Shown here: positions 1 to 7,689 of the stretch, piece after piece
How positions within the stretch are numbered: position 1 is the first letter of the stretch
Layout: every line of letters starts with the position of its first letter
From: Myxococcales bacterium
GTDB lineage: Bacteria > Desulfobacterota_B > Binatia > UBA1149 > SPBQ01
Direction: 5' to 3'
NCBI GenBank assembly: GCA_004525875.1
Contig: SPBQ01000006.1
Span: 1 to 16,936 of the forward strand
Length of the DNA stretch: 16,936 nt
Translations under genes and position numbers: made by a program
The notes under the pieces: model-generated
Databases searched by the model: none
The model's input: only the letters and a program-made list of their open reading frames with translations
What the model was told of the DNA's origin: nothing

Positions 1-330
1 GAGCTATCCATCGGCGACTACGTACTGAGCGGCGGAGAGCCCGCCGCGCTGGTGATCATCGACGCCGTCGGGCGTCTCGTCCCGGGAGTGCTCGGGAGCG
101 CCAAGTCGACTGATACCGAGTCGTTCTCGGACGCGCACCGGCTCGAGTACCCGCACTACACACGGCCGGAGGTGTTCCGCGGACTACGCGTACCGCCGAT
201 CCTCCTCTCTGGAAACCACGCCGAGATCGAGCGGTGGCGACACGAGCAAGCCCGCGAACGTACACGACTGCGCCGGCCGGATCTTCTCGTGCGCCGGTCC
301 GACCTCGGCGGCGAGGACGAGGACGAGTAA
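1..330 (+). CDS. trmD: tRNA (guanine-N1)-methyltransferase TrmD, C-terminal fragment
   Basis: This is the 3' end of trmD; the start lies upstream of the window, leaving 109 residues. TrmD is a SPOUT-class enzyme that methylates N1 of guanosine 37 in tRNAs with G at position 36, using S-adenosylmethionine, and so prevents +1 frameshifting. The fragment opens in frame with [17 protein letters not shown] and continues [13 protein letters not shown], which is the trefoil-knot SAM-binding loop of the family. It then runs into the helical C-terminal domain, with the conserved Y-P-H-Y-T-R-P and PxxLLSGNH segments. It stops with TAA after an acidic tail (GGEDEDE). A second RNA methyltransferase starts 3 nt downstream and rplS follows, which matches the usual rpsP-rimM-trmD-rplS neighbourhood. 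The identity is secure; only the N-terminal part is unseen. Confidence 0.97.
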   Translation, partial: ELSIGDYVLSGGEPAALVIIDAVGRLVPGVLGSAKSTDTESFSDAHRLEYPHYTRPEVFRGLRVPPILLSGNHAEIERWRHEQARERTRLRRPDLLVRRSDLGGEDEDE

Positions 331-333
331 CCG

Positions 334-894
334 GTGGCTAGGGTCTACGTCGCACTCCTTCACTACCCGGTGTACGATAAGAACCGCTCGATCGTCACGA
401 CGTCGATCACAAACATCGACATTCACGACATCGCCCGCAGCTGCCGCACCTACGGCATCGACGGCTTCTACGTCGTCACGCCCGTCGACGCCCTGCGATC
501 GCTCGCCCGACGCATTCTCAGTCACTGGCAGGTGGGGTATGGCGCGACCTACAACCCCAACCGAACCGAGGCGCTCGATCTGGTGCGACTGGAACGGACG
601 CTGGAGGGCGTCGAGATCGACATCGAGGTCGAGACGGGGTCCACGCCGCGGCTCGTCGCTACCAGCGCCCGACCGAACGCCCGCGCGGTAGGCTACCAGT
701 CACTTCGCGAAGCGCTCCGAGACAGCGACGAGCCCCACCTGATCCTTCTGGGAACCGGCTGGGGACTGACCGAAGAGGTCGTCGAGCGTTGCGAACTGGT
801 GCTCGAAGCGCTGAGCGGCCCCACCCACTACAACCACCTATCAGTGAGGGCGGCGACGGCCGTCATCCTTGACCGACTGTTCGGGACGCGCTAA
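334..894 (+). CDS. SAM-dependent RNA methyltransferase, PF09936 (TM1570-like) family
   Basis: This 186-residue protein begins with GTG 3 nt after the trmD stop, so it is almost certainly translated with trmD. It starts VYVALLHYPVYDKN, followed by TNIDIHDIARSCRTYGIDGFYVVTP, then LLGTGWGLTEEV near residue 150 and YNHLSVRAATAVILDRL at the C terminus. These are the conserved blocks of the Methyltrn_RNA_4 family (PF09936), which has a SPOUT-like knotted fold by comparison with Thermotoga TM1570. LLGTGWGL and the YNHLSVR segment would form the SAM-binding knot. The family is known for this place between trmD and rplS in many deltaproteobacteria and thermophiles. I do not know an established substrate. 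An RNA of the translation apparatus is a reasonable inference from the context. The length is normal for the family and nothing is truncated. Confidence 0.9.
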   Translation: MARVYVALLHYPVYDKNRSIVTTSITNIDIHDIARSCRTYGIDGFYVVTPVDALRSLARRILSHWQVGYGATYNPNRTEALDLVRLERTLEGVEIDIEVETGSTPRLVATSARPNARAVGYQSLREALRDSDEPHLILLGTGWGLTEEVVERCELVLEALSGPTHYNHLSVRAATAVILDRLFGTR

Positions 895-906
895 ACAGTT
901 GGGCTG

Positions 907-1017
907 CGCTCGCTCCCCGGACACCTACCTTGCGAGCGACACCGGATAATCAACCCGGCGGGCAGATCACCACCGGGTGGACCGTCGCCGCTTGGACGGC
1001 CCCGCGGTCCGAAGGAG
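907..1017 (+). promoter_or_regulatory. rplS leader with alternative stem-loops over the ribosome-binding site
   Basis: The 130-nt gap before rplS contains three inverted repeats. CGCTCGC (907-913) pairs perfectly with GCGAGCG (932-938). GGACCG (979-984) pairs with CGGTCC (1005-1010). CTTGGAC (991-997) can instead pair with GTCC (1007-1010) plus AAG (1012-1014), with G1011 bulged; this second pairing covers the first half of the AAGGAG Shine-Dalgarno. The last two stems exclude each other. That is the geometry expected of a translational switch, and L19 leaders are known in Firmicutes, but no homology to those was seen here. Chance pairing in GC-rich DNA is a real alternative. Confidence 0.35.
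1012..1017 (+). promoter_or_regulatory. Shine-Dalgarno of rplS
   Basis: AAGGAG lies 7 nt before the GTG at 1025. It sets the rplS start there rather than at the upstream in-frame GTG at 977, which would add 16 residues not found in L19 proteins. Confidence 0.8.
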
Positions 1018-1024
1018 CTTCGTC

Positions 1025-1372
1025 GTGAACGTCATCGACCGTATCGAGGCCGAGCAGGCCGAGCACCAGCTTCCACAGTTCAAGCCGGGAGACATGCTGC
1101 GCGTCCACGCCAAGATCGTCGAGGGTGACAAGGAGCGAATCCAGGTCTTCGAGGGCATCTGCATCCGCAGGAGCAGCGGTGGCAACCGCGGCACGTTCAC
1201 GGTCCGCAAGACTTCCTACGGCGTCGGCGTCGAGAGAACGTTCCCGCTGTGCTCGCCCCGCATAGACAAGGTCGAGGTGAAGACGGAAGGGATCGTCCGA
1301 CGCGGCCGCCTGTACTACCTCCGCAATCTCACGGGCAAAGCGGCTCGCATCCGCACCCGTCGACAGCGTTAG
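1025..1372 (+). CDS. rplS: 50S ribosomal protein L19
   Basis: This is a 115-residue protein of the normal L19 length. The start is GTG at 1025, chosen because AAGGAG sits 7 nt upstream and because the N terminus then reads [11 protein letters not shown], the usual L19 opening. Characteristic blocks follow: [64 protein letters not shown] and [19 protein letters not shown]19 is a late-assembling 50S protein at the interface with the 30S subunit. It is the last gene of the plus-strand translation cluster and runs toward the oppF-like gene, with only 25 nt between the two stop codons. I see no clear intrinsic terminator in that gap. Confidence 0.97.
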   Translation: MNVIDRIEAEQAEHQLPQFKPGDMLRVHAKIVEGDKERIQVFEGICIRRSSGGNRGTFTVRKTSYGVGVERTFPLCSPRIDKVEVKTEGIVRRGRLYYLRNLTGKAARIRTRRQR

Positions 1373-1397
1373 GTCTTCTACCCGGCCTGCCCCCGCG

Positions 1398-2378
1398 CTA
1401 CACCAGGTGGCAGGCGGACACGTGCCCGCTGCCGTCGTCGCGGAACTCCGGCACTTCGCTTCGGCAGCGGCTCTCCGCGATCGGACAACGCGGGTGAAAC
1501 GGGCACCCGGGCGGCGGGGTGATCGGGCTCGGGACGTCCCCGCTCAGAACAATGCGCTCGGCGCGCTCCTCGCGCACGCCGATGCGTGGCACGGCCGACA
1601 GCAACGCCGTCGTATAGGGGTGTCGCGGCGAGTCGTAAATCTCGCGCGCCGGCGCCATCTCGACCAGCCTCCCCAGATACATGACGGCCACGCGATGACT
1701 CACGTGTTCGACGACGCGCAGATCGTGGGAGATGAAGGCGTACGTGAGGTTCAGCTCGGTCTGCAGCGCCCTCATGAGATTGAGGATCTGCGCCTGAATC
1801 GACACGTCGAGCGCTGATACCGGCTCATCGGCGAGGATGAAGCTCGGCTCGACGGCGAGTGCGCGCGCGATCCCGATGCGCTGACGCTGGCCGCCGCTGA
1901 ACTCGTGCGGATAGCGATCGTACGCGTCCGGGCTGAGTCCGACCCTGTCGAGCAGCTCGAGGACGCGCCGCCGGACCTCGTTCCCGGAGGCCAGGCCGTG
2001 CACCTCGATTCCCTCCCCGATGATCCGACCGACGCGCATACGCGGGTTCAGCGACGCGTATGGATCCTGGAAAATGATCTGCATTCGTCGGCGCCGCGCG
2101 CGCAGATCACGGGATGAGAGCGTCGAGAGATCGGTTCCCTCGAAACACACGGTGCCTGCCGTGGGCTCGATGAGCCGCAGCATCAGCCGGCCAAGTGTCG
2201 ATTTCCCGGAACCTGACTCACCGACGATGCCAAGCGTCTCACCAGGCATGATGTCGAGGTCGACTCCGTCGACAGCCTTGACCTCGACCCTGCGGCCACC
2301 GAGGAAGCCTCCACCAATGGAGAAGTAGCGCCGCAGGCCTCGCACCGACATCAGCGGGGGCCGATCTCGGTCGCTCAC
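1398..2378 (-). CDS. Peptide ABC transporter ATP-binding protein, OppF/DppF family
   Basis: This 326-residue ATPase is the last gene of the transporter operon. The start is GTG at 2378, which overlaps the TGA of the preceding ATPase as GTGA; the open frame extends to 2429 but that would only add overlap. In order it shows Walker [10 protein letters not shown] (residues 53-61), Q-loop [11 protein letters not shown] (102-112), signature [15 protein letters not shown] (160-174), Walker B ILADEP (181-186) and H-loop His 218. The C-terminal oligopeptide/dipeptide region has Cys at 292, 298, 305 and 323. These four cysteines match the C-terminal cysteine motif reported to hold an iron-sulfur cluster in some Dpp-type ATPases. 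It would pair with the other ATPase to power peptide import. Opp and Dpp cannot be separated from sequence alone. Confidence 0.93.
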   Translation of the reverse strand: MSDRDRPPLMSVRGLRRYFSIGGGFLGGRRVEVKAVDGVDLDIMPGETLGIVGESGSGKSTLGRLMLRLIEPTAGTVCFEGTDLSTLSSRDLRARRRRMQIIFQDPYASLNPRMRVGRIIGEGIEVHGLASGNEVRRRVLELLDRVGLSPDAYDRYPHEFSGGQRQRIGIARALAVEPSFILADEPVSALDVSIQAQILNLMRALQTELNLTYAFISHDLRVVEHVSHRVAVMYLGRLVEMAPAREIYDSPRHPYTTALLSAVPRIGVREERAERIVLSGDVPSPITPPPGCPFHPRCPIAESRCRSEVPEFRDDGSGHVSACHLV

Positions 2379-3352
2379 GATGCCCCCCCCACGGTGACGA
2401 GGCACGCCGCGCGATGCCCCTCTCCGCAAGGCGCGAGCTGCGGGTCACTGGTCGCGCAGCGATCCTCCGCGAGCTCACAGCGATCGCGGAAACGGCAGCC
2501 AGCGGGCAGCGCGGTTAGGCGCGGCACCATCCCGGGGATGGTGCGGAGATCAGCGCCCGAGTCGCCGAATACCGGCTGTGAAGCGAGCAAGCCGCGCGTG
2601 TACGGATGAACAGGATCAGACAGCACGCGATCGACCGGGCCCTCCTCGACGACGCGTCCGGCATACATCACGACGACGCGCTGAGCTTGCTCGGCGACGA
2701 CGCCGAGATCGTGCGTGATCAGCAAAACGGCCATCCCGATGCGCTCCTTCAGCGCGGTGAGAAGATCCAGGATCTGTGCCTGGATCGTCACGTCGAGCGC
2801 GGTAGTCGGCTCGTCCGCGATCAGGAGTCGGGGGTCGCAGGACAGCGCCATCGCGATCATGACGCGCTGGCGCATGCCGCCGCTCAGCTGATGAGGATAG
2901 TCGTCGGCGCGCGCCGACGGCTCGGGGATTTCCACGAGCTCGAGCATTCGGACCGCTTCTCGCGTTGCGTCGCGGCGGCCGAGCCGGCGATGGATTCTCA
3001 GCGCCTCGACAATCTGGTAGCCAACGGTGAAGACGGGGTTCAGGGAGGTCATCGGCTCCTGGAAGACCATCGCGATGTCGTTGCCGCGGATGCGCCTCAT
3101 CTCAGGTTCGTCGAGAGTGAGCAGATCACGTCCCGCGAACAGGATCCGACCCGCAGCGATCCTCCCAGGCGGACACTGGATCAAGCGCATGACCGAGAGC
3201 GCCGTCACGCTCTTTCCGCACCCCGACTCGCCGACGATACCAACCGTCTCGCCCTCGCCAACGCTCAGGCTCACGCCGTCGACCGCCACCGCAGCTCCTT
3301 CCGTCGTGTCGAAGACGGTACGGAGCCCATCGAGCTCGAGCAGAGCGCTCAT
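2375..3352 (-). CDS. Peptide ABC transporter ATP-binding protein, OppD/DppD family
   Basis: This is a 325-residue ATPase. The start is ATG at 3352, giving [14 protein letters not shown], 4 nt after the stop of the upstream permease gene. Upstream in-frame codons would add 23 residues lying wholly inside that gene. Motifs are Walker A GESGCGKS (41-48), Q-loop [13 protein letters not shown] (96-108), signature LSGGMRQRV (156-164), Walker [13 protein letters not shown] (176-187) and H-loop His 214. The C-terminal oligo_HPY region carries Cys 286, 292, 299, 309 and 317, the same cysteine arrangement as its partner ATPase. Its TGA overlaps the GTG start of the partner, so equal translation of the two nucleotide-binding subunits is expected. 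It acts on the cytoplasmic face of the importer. Confidence 0.94.
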   Translation of the reverse strand: MSALLELDGLRTVFDTTEGAAVAVDGVSLSVGEGETVGIVGESGCGKSVTALSVMRLIQCPPGRIAAGRILFAGRDLLTLDEPEMRRIRGNDIAMVFQEPMTSLNPVFTVGYQIVEALRIHRRLGRRDATREAVRMLELVEIPEPSARADDYPHQLSGGMRQRVMIAMALSCDPRLLIADEPTTALDVTIQAQILDLLTALKERIGMAVLLITHDLGVVAEQAQRVVVMYAGRVVEEGPVDRVLSDPVHPYTRGLLASQPVFGDSGADLRTIPGMVPRLTALPAGCRFRDRCELAEDRCATSDPQLAPCGEGHRAACLVTVGGAS

Positions 3353-3356
3353 CAAC

Positions 3357-4190
3357 TCACCGGTTGCGCAGACGCGGATCGAGCACGTCGCGCAGCCCCT
3401 CCCCCAGCAGATTGTAACCAAGCACCGTCACCAGGATCGCGCAGCCCGGGAACACGGAAAGCCACCACGCGACCTCGATCGTCGCCTTGCCCTCCGTCAA
3501 CATGTTGCCCCAGCTCGGATTGGGCGGCCTCACGCCGAGCCCGAGATAACTCAACGAGCTCTCGGTTAGGATCGCGCCCGCCACGCCCAGGATGAATGCG
3601 ACGAACACCGGCGCCATCGCGTTCGGCATGCCGTGCCGGATGATGATCCGAAGAGGGGTCACGCCCAAGCCCTCGGCCGCTACCATGAAGTCGCGCTGCT
3701 GCAGCGCCATGAACTCCGCGCGCACCAGGCGGCAGATGCCCATCCACGATGTCACCCCAATCACCGCCATGATGATGTAGATGTTGGGATCCTCGACGAA
3801 GGCAATGACGGCCAGGATGAGGAAGAACGTCGGAAAGCAGAGCATGATGTCCACGAGCCGCATGATCATGGCATCGACACGACCGCCGAAGTAGCCGGCC
3901 ACGGCGCCGAGCGCCACGCCGATCAGCGACGCGAGCCCTGCCGCCACGAAGCCGACCTGCAGCGAGATCCGGGCGCCGTAGATCATCCGGCTCAGGACGT
4001 CGCGACCGAGCTCGTCGGTACCGAGCAAATGCTCGGAGCTCGGCGGTTCCAGAGCACGCACATAGTCGAGCGCCGCGTAGTCATACGGAGCCAGCAACGG
4101 AGCGAGCACGGCCACGAAGACGAGCACCGCGACCACCAGGCCACCCGCAACGGTCAGCCGGTTCTTGAGCGCTCGCTGGACGGCCGTCAT
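3357..4190 (-). CDS. Peptide ABC transporter permease, OppC/DppC family
   Basis: This is a 277-residue inner-membrane permease. Its ATG overlaps the stop of the OppB-type gene by 4 nt (ATGA). The N-terminal membrane helix is at about residues 15-35, followed by [18 protein letters not shown] (57-74), the segment typical of OppC/DppC proteins. The EAA coupling motif is [20 protein letters not shown] (171-190), which would contact the ATPase subunits. It is followed by [18 protein letters not shown] (211-228), another strong family signature. About six transmembrane segments are apparent. Gene order and overlaps place it in one complex with the adjacent permease, the two ATPases and the binding protein. 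Substrate class (oligopeptide, dipeptide, murein peptide or other) is not decided by these motifs. Confidence 0.94.
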   Translation of the reverse strand: MTAVQRALKNRLTVAGGLVVAVLVFVAVLAPLLAPYDYAALDYVRALEPPSSEHLLGTDELGRDVLSRMIYGARISLQVGFVAAGLASLIGVALGAVAGYFGGRVDAMIMRLVDIMLCFPTFFLILAVIAFVEDPNIYIIMAVIGVTSWMGICRLVRAEFMALQQRDFMVAAEGLGVTPLRIIIRHGMPNAMAPVFVAFILGVAGAILTESSLSYLGLGVRPPNPSWGNMLTEGKATIEVAWWLSVFPGCAILVTVLGYNLLGEGLRDVLDPRLRNR

Positions 4191-5161
4191 CGTCTCCTCA
4201 GCCTCGGATCGGCCACCGCGTAGCTCACGTCGGCCAGTAGGTTACCGAGCAGCGTGAGCACCGCACCGATCACCAGGATCCCCATCACCAGCGGATAGTC
4301 GCGCGACATGACGGCGTCGTAGAACAACCGGCCCATGCCGGGAATGGCGAAGATCTGCTCGAAGATCACCGAACCGCCGATCAGCGACGGCACCGACAAA
4401 CCCAGGATCGTGATCACCGGCAACAGCGCGTTGCGCAGCGCGTGCTTGTAGATAACCGTCCGCTCCTGGAGGCCCTTGGCCCGCGCGGTCGTGACATAGT
4501 CCTGTCGGACCACCTCGAGCATGCTCGAACGCATGTAGCGCGAGATGCCGGCCAGCCCGGTCAGTCCCGCTATACCGACGGGCATGATCAGATGCTGCGC
4601 GCGATCCATGATCTTCTCCGACCAGGTGAGCTGCGCATAGTCGAGTGACTCGAGACCCGAGATCGGCAGCCAGCCCAGCTCGACCCCGAACAACAGCATG
4701 CACAGCAGCGCGAACCAGAACCCGGGCATCGCGAAACCGATGAACACGAAGACCGTCGTCACCCGGTCGGGTAACGAGTACTGCCGCGTCGCGGACAGGA
4801 TACCGATGGGGATGCCGACCCCCATGATCAAACACAGCGACATCACGTTGAGCAGGAGCGTGATCGGCAGCGCGTCCCGGATCTTTTCGGCGACCGGGCG
4901 ACCATCGGGCGCGAACGACACGCCGAAGTCGCCTCGCGATATGCGCTTGAGCCAGCGCCAGTACTGAACCGGCAACGGCTGATCCAGGCCGTAGATCTTC
5001 TGCATCCGTTCGCGCACCTCGGCACTGGCCTTCGGGTTGAGGTCGGTTGCGACGTCGACCGGAGAACCGGGCGCGAGCTGGATGACGAAAAATGAGACGA
5101 ACGTGATCCCGATCAGCAGCGGGACGAGACCGAGCACGCGGCGAGCCAGGTAGGAGATCAC
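4187..5161 (-). CDS. Peptide ABC transporter permease, OppB/DppB family
   Basis: This is a 324-residue inner-membrane permease starting at a GTG only 4 nt after the stop of the binding-protein gene. It opens [20 protein letters not shown], the usual first helix of OppB/DppB, followed by QLAPGSP (28-34) and [15 protein letters not shown] (57-71), both family hallmarks. The EAA loop is [20 protein letters not shown] (224-243), and [17 protein letters not shown] (267-283) is near the C terminus. No good Shine-Dalgarno precedes the GTG, so it probably depends on translational coupling with the upstream gene. It would form the heterodimeric channel with the OppC-type subunit. Confidence 0.94.
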   Translation of the reverse strand: MISYLARRVLGLVPLLIGITFVSFFVIQLAPGSPVDVATDLNPKASAEVRERMQKIYGLDQPLPVQYWRWLKRISRGDFGVSFAPDGRPVAEKIRDALPITLLLNVMSLCLIMGVGIPIGILSATRQYSLPDRVTTVFVFIGFAMPGFWFALLCMLLFGVELGWLPISGLESLDYAQLTWSEKIMDRAQHLIMPVGIAGLTGLAGISRYMRSSMLEVVRQDYVTTARAKGLQERTVIYKHALRNALLPVITILGLSVPSLIGGSVIFEQIFAIPGMGRLFYDAVMSRDYPLVMGILVIGAVLTLLGNLLADVSYAVADPRLRRR

Positions 5162-5165
5162 AGAT

Positions 5166-6854
5166 TCAGGGGGACGCCGTCATGGCGTACTTCTGCAACG
5201 ACGTCGGTACGTACCAGTCCTCGAAGTTGTGCCCGATACCGGCCGGCGCAGGCTCGATGCCGAGGAACCGGCAGTGCACGGCCGGAAGCGACTCCGGGTA
5301 GTAGAGAAACGTGTAGGGCTGTTCCTCGACCAAGATCTCCTGGAACTCGTGGTAGAACTTCTCGCGCTCGTCCGGATCGAAGGTCCGGCGGCCACGCTCG
5401 AGGAGCTCGTCGACCTTCTTGTTGGAGAAGGAGATGAAGTTGAACTGCTTCGGTTCGGTCTTCGAGGAGTGCCAGATGATGTACTGGTCGGGGTCAGGGT
5501 CCAGCGACCAGCCGAGCACCACCGCATCGAAGTTCTTCTTGTCGACGAACTCGTTGATGAACGCGGCCCATTCGATGGTCCGGATCTCGGCCTGGATGCC
5601 GATCTCACGAAACCGCCTCTGGATAATCGTCGCCGCCTTGGCGCGCTGCTCGTTGCCGTTGTTCGTGATGATCTCGAACTTGAACGGCTTGCCGCCCTTG
5701 TCGAGTAAACCGTCACCGTCGGTGTCGCTCCAACCCGCCTGCGCAAGCAGATCCTTGGCACGCTCCGGGTCGAACTCGAGATCCTTGATCTTGTCGTTGT
5801 GCCAGCGCGTTCCCGGCTTGTAAGGCGTCGACGCCGGTTTCCCCAGTCCGAGGAGAACGCCCCCTACCAGCTCGTTCTTGTCGATCGCATGGGTCAAGGC
5901 GCGACGCACGCGTACATCCGTGAACGGTTCGCGCAGCAGGTTGTAGCCGAGGTAAGTGTAGCCACTCCCGAGGTAGTTGTACTTACGGATGTTGCGGGTG
6001 AAGTCGGGCCTCGAAGTCTGACGCGTGAACTGCAAGGGGGTCAGGCCCATCGAATCGAGCCCTCCGGACTTGAGCTCGAGGAACTGCGTCTGCTGGTCCG
6101 GCAGGACGCGCGTGACCACACGCTCGATGTGTGGTCTTCCGCGATAGTACCCTTCGTTGGCATGGACCGTGATCTGGCGCTGGGTCTCCCACGACTCGAA
6201 TTTGTACGGGCCGAGGCCGATCGGATTGCGCGCGAACTCGGTGGCCTCATTGATGTTCTGCCCTTCCAGGATGTGTCGCGGGAGAACGACTAGGTTTGTC
6301 CAGGTGGCGAGAGCGGGGGCGTACGGCTCGGCGTACGTCGCACGGAATGTGTAGTCGTCGATCACGTCGAACTTCTCCACCTGGAGATAGTCCTCAGCAT
6401 AGGCGGTGAGCGTATTTGGGTCGGTGATCGTGTTGAACCCGAACTCCACGTCGCGAGCCGTAAACGGTTCGCCGTCCTGCCATCGCACGTCCTTGCGCAG
6501 ATAGAACGTGATCTGCAACCCGCCCTCGGAGACTTCCCAGCGCTCGGCCAGGCGCGGCTCGAGTCCACTAAGATTCTTGTCGTACGTCAGCATCCCGTCG
6601 AAGATGAGGCCGCTGATCCGGTGCGACGAGGAGTCGCCGGCGCGCATGGAAATCAGGTTCGACGCGTCGCCGATCACGCCCTCGATGATGGAATCGCCGT
6701 CGGCCACCGGCAACTCCGGACCGGCCAGCTCGCAGATGCCGGGAGCCTCCGGCCCGCGCGAACACGCGGCGAGGCAGACGAGGAGGAACGCCACCACGAA
6801 GCCCAGCCGGCGCGGCGCCCCGGGCCGGCCGGGGCCGGCAAGCCGCTTACTCAT
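5166..6854 (-). CDS. Peptide-binding lipoprotein of ABC transporter (SBP family 5, OppA/DppA-like)
   Basis: This is a 562-residue extracytoplasmic solute-binding protein. The start is ATG at 6854, which lies inside the end of the LolB-like gene: ATGAGTAA contains that gene's TAA stop, an 8-nt overlap. An upstream in-frame start at 6923 would add 23 residues within that gene and spoil the signal peptide. Residues 15-31 read [17 protein letters not shown], a lipoprotein signal with lipobox LAAC and modified Cys 31. Family-5 features follow: [20 protein letters not shown] (about 119-138), [10 protein letters not shown] (about 210-219) and [15 protein letters not shown] (about 326-340). It would capture peptides in the periplasm, tethered to a membrane, and hand them to the permease pair encoded directly downstream. 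Length is normal for the family. Confidence 0.93.
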   Translation of the reverse strand: MSKRLAGPGRPGAPRRLGFVVAFLLVCLAACSRGPEAPGICELAGPELPVADGDSIIEGVIGDASNLISMRAGDSSSHRISGLIFDGMLTYDKNLSGLEPRLAERWEVSEGGLQITFYLRKDVRWQDGEPFTARDVEFGFNTITDPNTLTAYAEDYLQVEKFDVIDDYTFRATYAEPYAPALATWTNLVVLPRHILEGQNINEATEFARNPIGLGPYKFESWETQRQITVHANEGYYRGRPHIERVVTRVLPDQQTQFLELKSGGLDSMGLTPLQFTRQTSRPDFTRNIRKYNYLGSGYTYLGYNLLREPFTDVRVRRALTHAIDKNELVGGVLLGLGKPASTPYKPGTRWHNDKIKDLEFDPERAKDLLAQAGWSDTDGDGLLDKGGKPFKFEIITNNGNEQRAKAATIIQRRFREIGIQAEIRTIEWAAFINEFVDKKNFDAVVLGWSLDPDPDQYIIWHSSKTEPKQFNFISFSNKKVDELLERGRRTFDPDEREKFYHEFQEILVEEQPYTFLYYPESLPAVHCRFLGIEPAPAGIGHNFEDWYVPTSLQKYAMTASP

Positions 6855-7689
6855 CCATGTCGACCTCACGCACACCGGCAATCGGCTCGAGCCGGAACGC
6901 ATTATCGCTGTGCGTGCGGTCACGCCAAATCACGCCATAGATCAACTGCACACGCCCACCGTCGGGAAGCTCGGCGCGAATCTCGTGCGCTGCATCGAGC
7001 CCGCCCACGTCGGCGTACTCGCTGAACGTGGCGGTGAAACCACGCCCTGCGGGGTCGACGAGCCGCGCCTCGAGCGGCAACAAACCCTCGCGGTCAAATG
7101 AAAGCGCGAGCGATCCGCCGGTATCGAGCGGGATCTCCCAGGACCAGGTCGCGCCGTCCGCACGCACGGTGCCCTTGGCGGGTCCGGCCGGCGACGGCGG
7201 CAGGCCGCGCACTAGAAGAGCGAGCGTCTCGAGCGTTACCGGTACGCGCGTGTAGCGACCGATGTTGTGAGGCGTCGGCAGTCCGCGATAGAGGATCTTC
7301 TCGCCACGGTCGTAGGCCACCAATTCCGAGCCGTCGGTGGCTACGGTGTAGGTCAGGCTGAACGGGCTGCGGAAGTCGATGCGGACCTTGTCGGGCGCTT
7401 TGACGACGACCATGTTCGCCGAGCGTACCTTGCCGTCGGGACCCTCGTACTCGAGACGACCCTGGCCCTGGAATGACCCGAGTGCGGCATTGCGTGCCGC
7501 TAGACCGGCCTGAAGCTGGACCGGGCTTGGCGGCGGCGCGACGTCAGCGGCCGGGCGCTCCGGGCCACGCGGCTGGAGCGGAGCGCAACCCGCCGCTGTC
7601 GCAACGACGATGCCAAGGAGCAGGACCGGGGGTCTTGCGGCCAGTCGTAGGCCGCGGCGCTCAGAGCGCGGGCAGCGTGTTGCCCGCAC
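6847..7689 (-). CDS. LolB-like outer-membrane lipoprotein (LolA/LolB fold)
   Basis: The chosen start is GTG at 7689, behind GGAG and 29 nt inside the end of the TPR gene; this gives 280 residues. A CTG closer to the signal peptide is possible. Residues 19-35 form a lipoprotein signal (RPPVLLLGIVVATAAGC) with Cys 35. The mature part begins with a Pro-rich linker, then strand-rich sequence: SFQGQGRLEYEGPDGKVRSA (72-91), VVVKAPDKVRIDFRSPF (94-110) and LVAYDRGEKILYRGLP (123-138). These resemble the LolA/LolB beta-sheet half-barrel, but similarity is weak and DUF4292-type lipoproteins look the same. LolB accepts lipoproteins from LolA and inserts them in the outer membrane. In Pseudomonas aeruginosa a TPR lipoprotein gene (lbcA, PA4667) lies beside lolB. 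The same pairing here supports the call, although ispE, the usual other neighbour, is absent. Confidence 0.75.
   Translation of the reverse strand: MRATRCPRSERRGLRLAARPPVLLLGIVVATAAGCAPLQPRGPERPAADVAPPPSPVQLQAGLAARNAALGSFQGQGRLEYEGPDGKVRSANMVVVKAPDKVRIDFRSPFSLTYTVATDGSELVAYDRGEKILYRGLPTPHNIGRYTRVPVTLETLALLVRGLPPSPAGPAKGTVRADGATWSWEIPLDTGGSLALSFDREGLLPLEARLVDPAGRGFTATFSEYADVGGLDAAHEIRAELPDGGRVQLIYGVIWRDRTHSDNAFRLEPIAGVREVDMDE

Noticed and set aside
940..950. GATAAT as a -10 element for rplS
   Set aside because: No -35-like hexamer lies 16-18 nt upstream; the TTGCGA nearby is only 9 nt away.
977..1024. Upstream GTG extension of rplS
   Set aside because: It adds 16 Arg-rich residues absent from L19 proteins and ignores the good AAGGAG before GTG 1025.
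1373..1397. Terminator between rplS and the OppF-like gene
   Set aside because: Only 25 nt are available and I found no stable hairpin followed by a T-run on either strand.
2606..3595. Plus-strand open frame of 329 codons opposite the OppD/OppC-type genes
   Set aside because: The opposing ATPase has every expected motif, and the antisense translation is His/Arg-rich with none.
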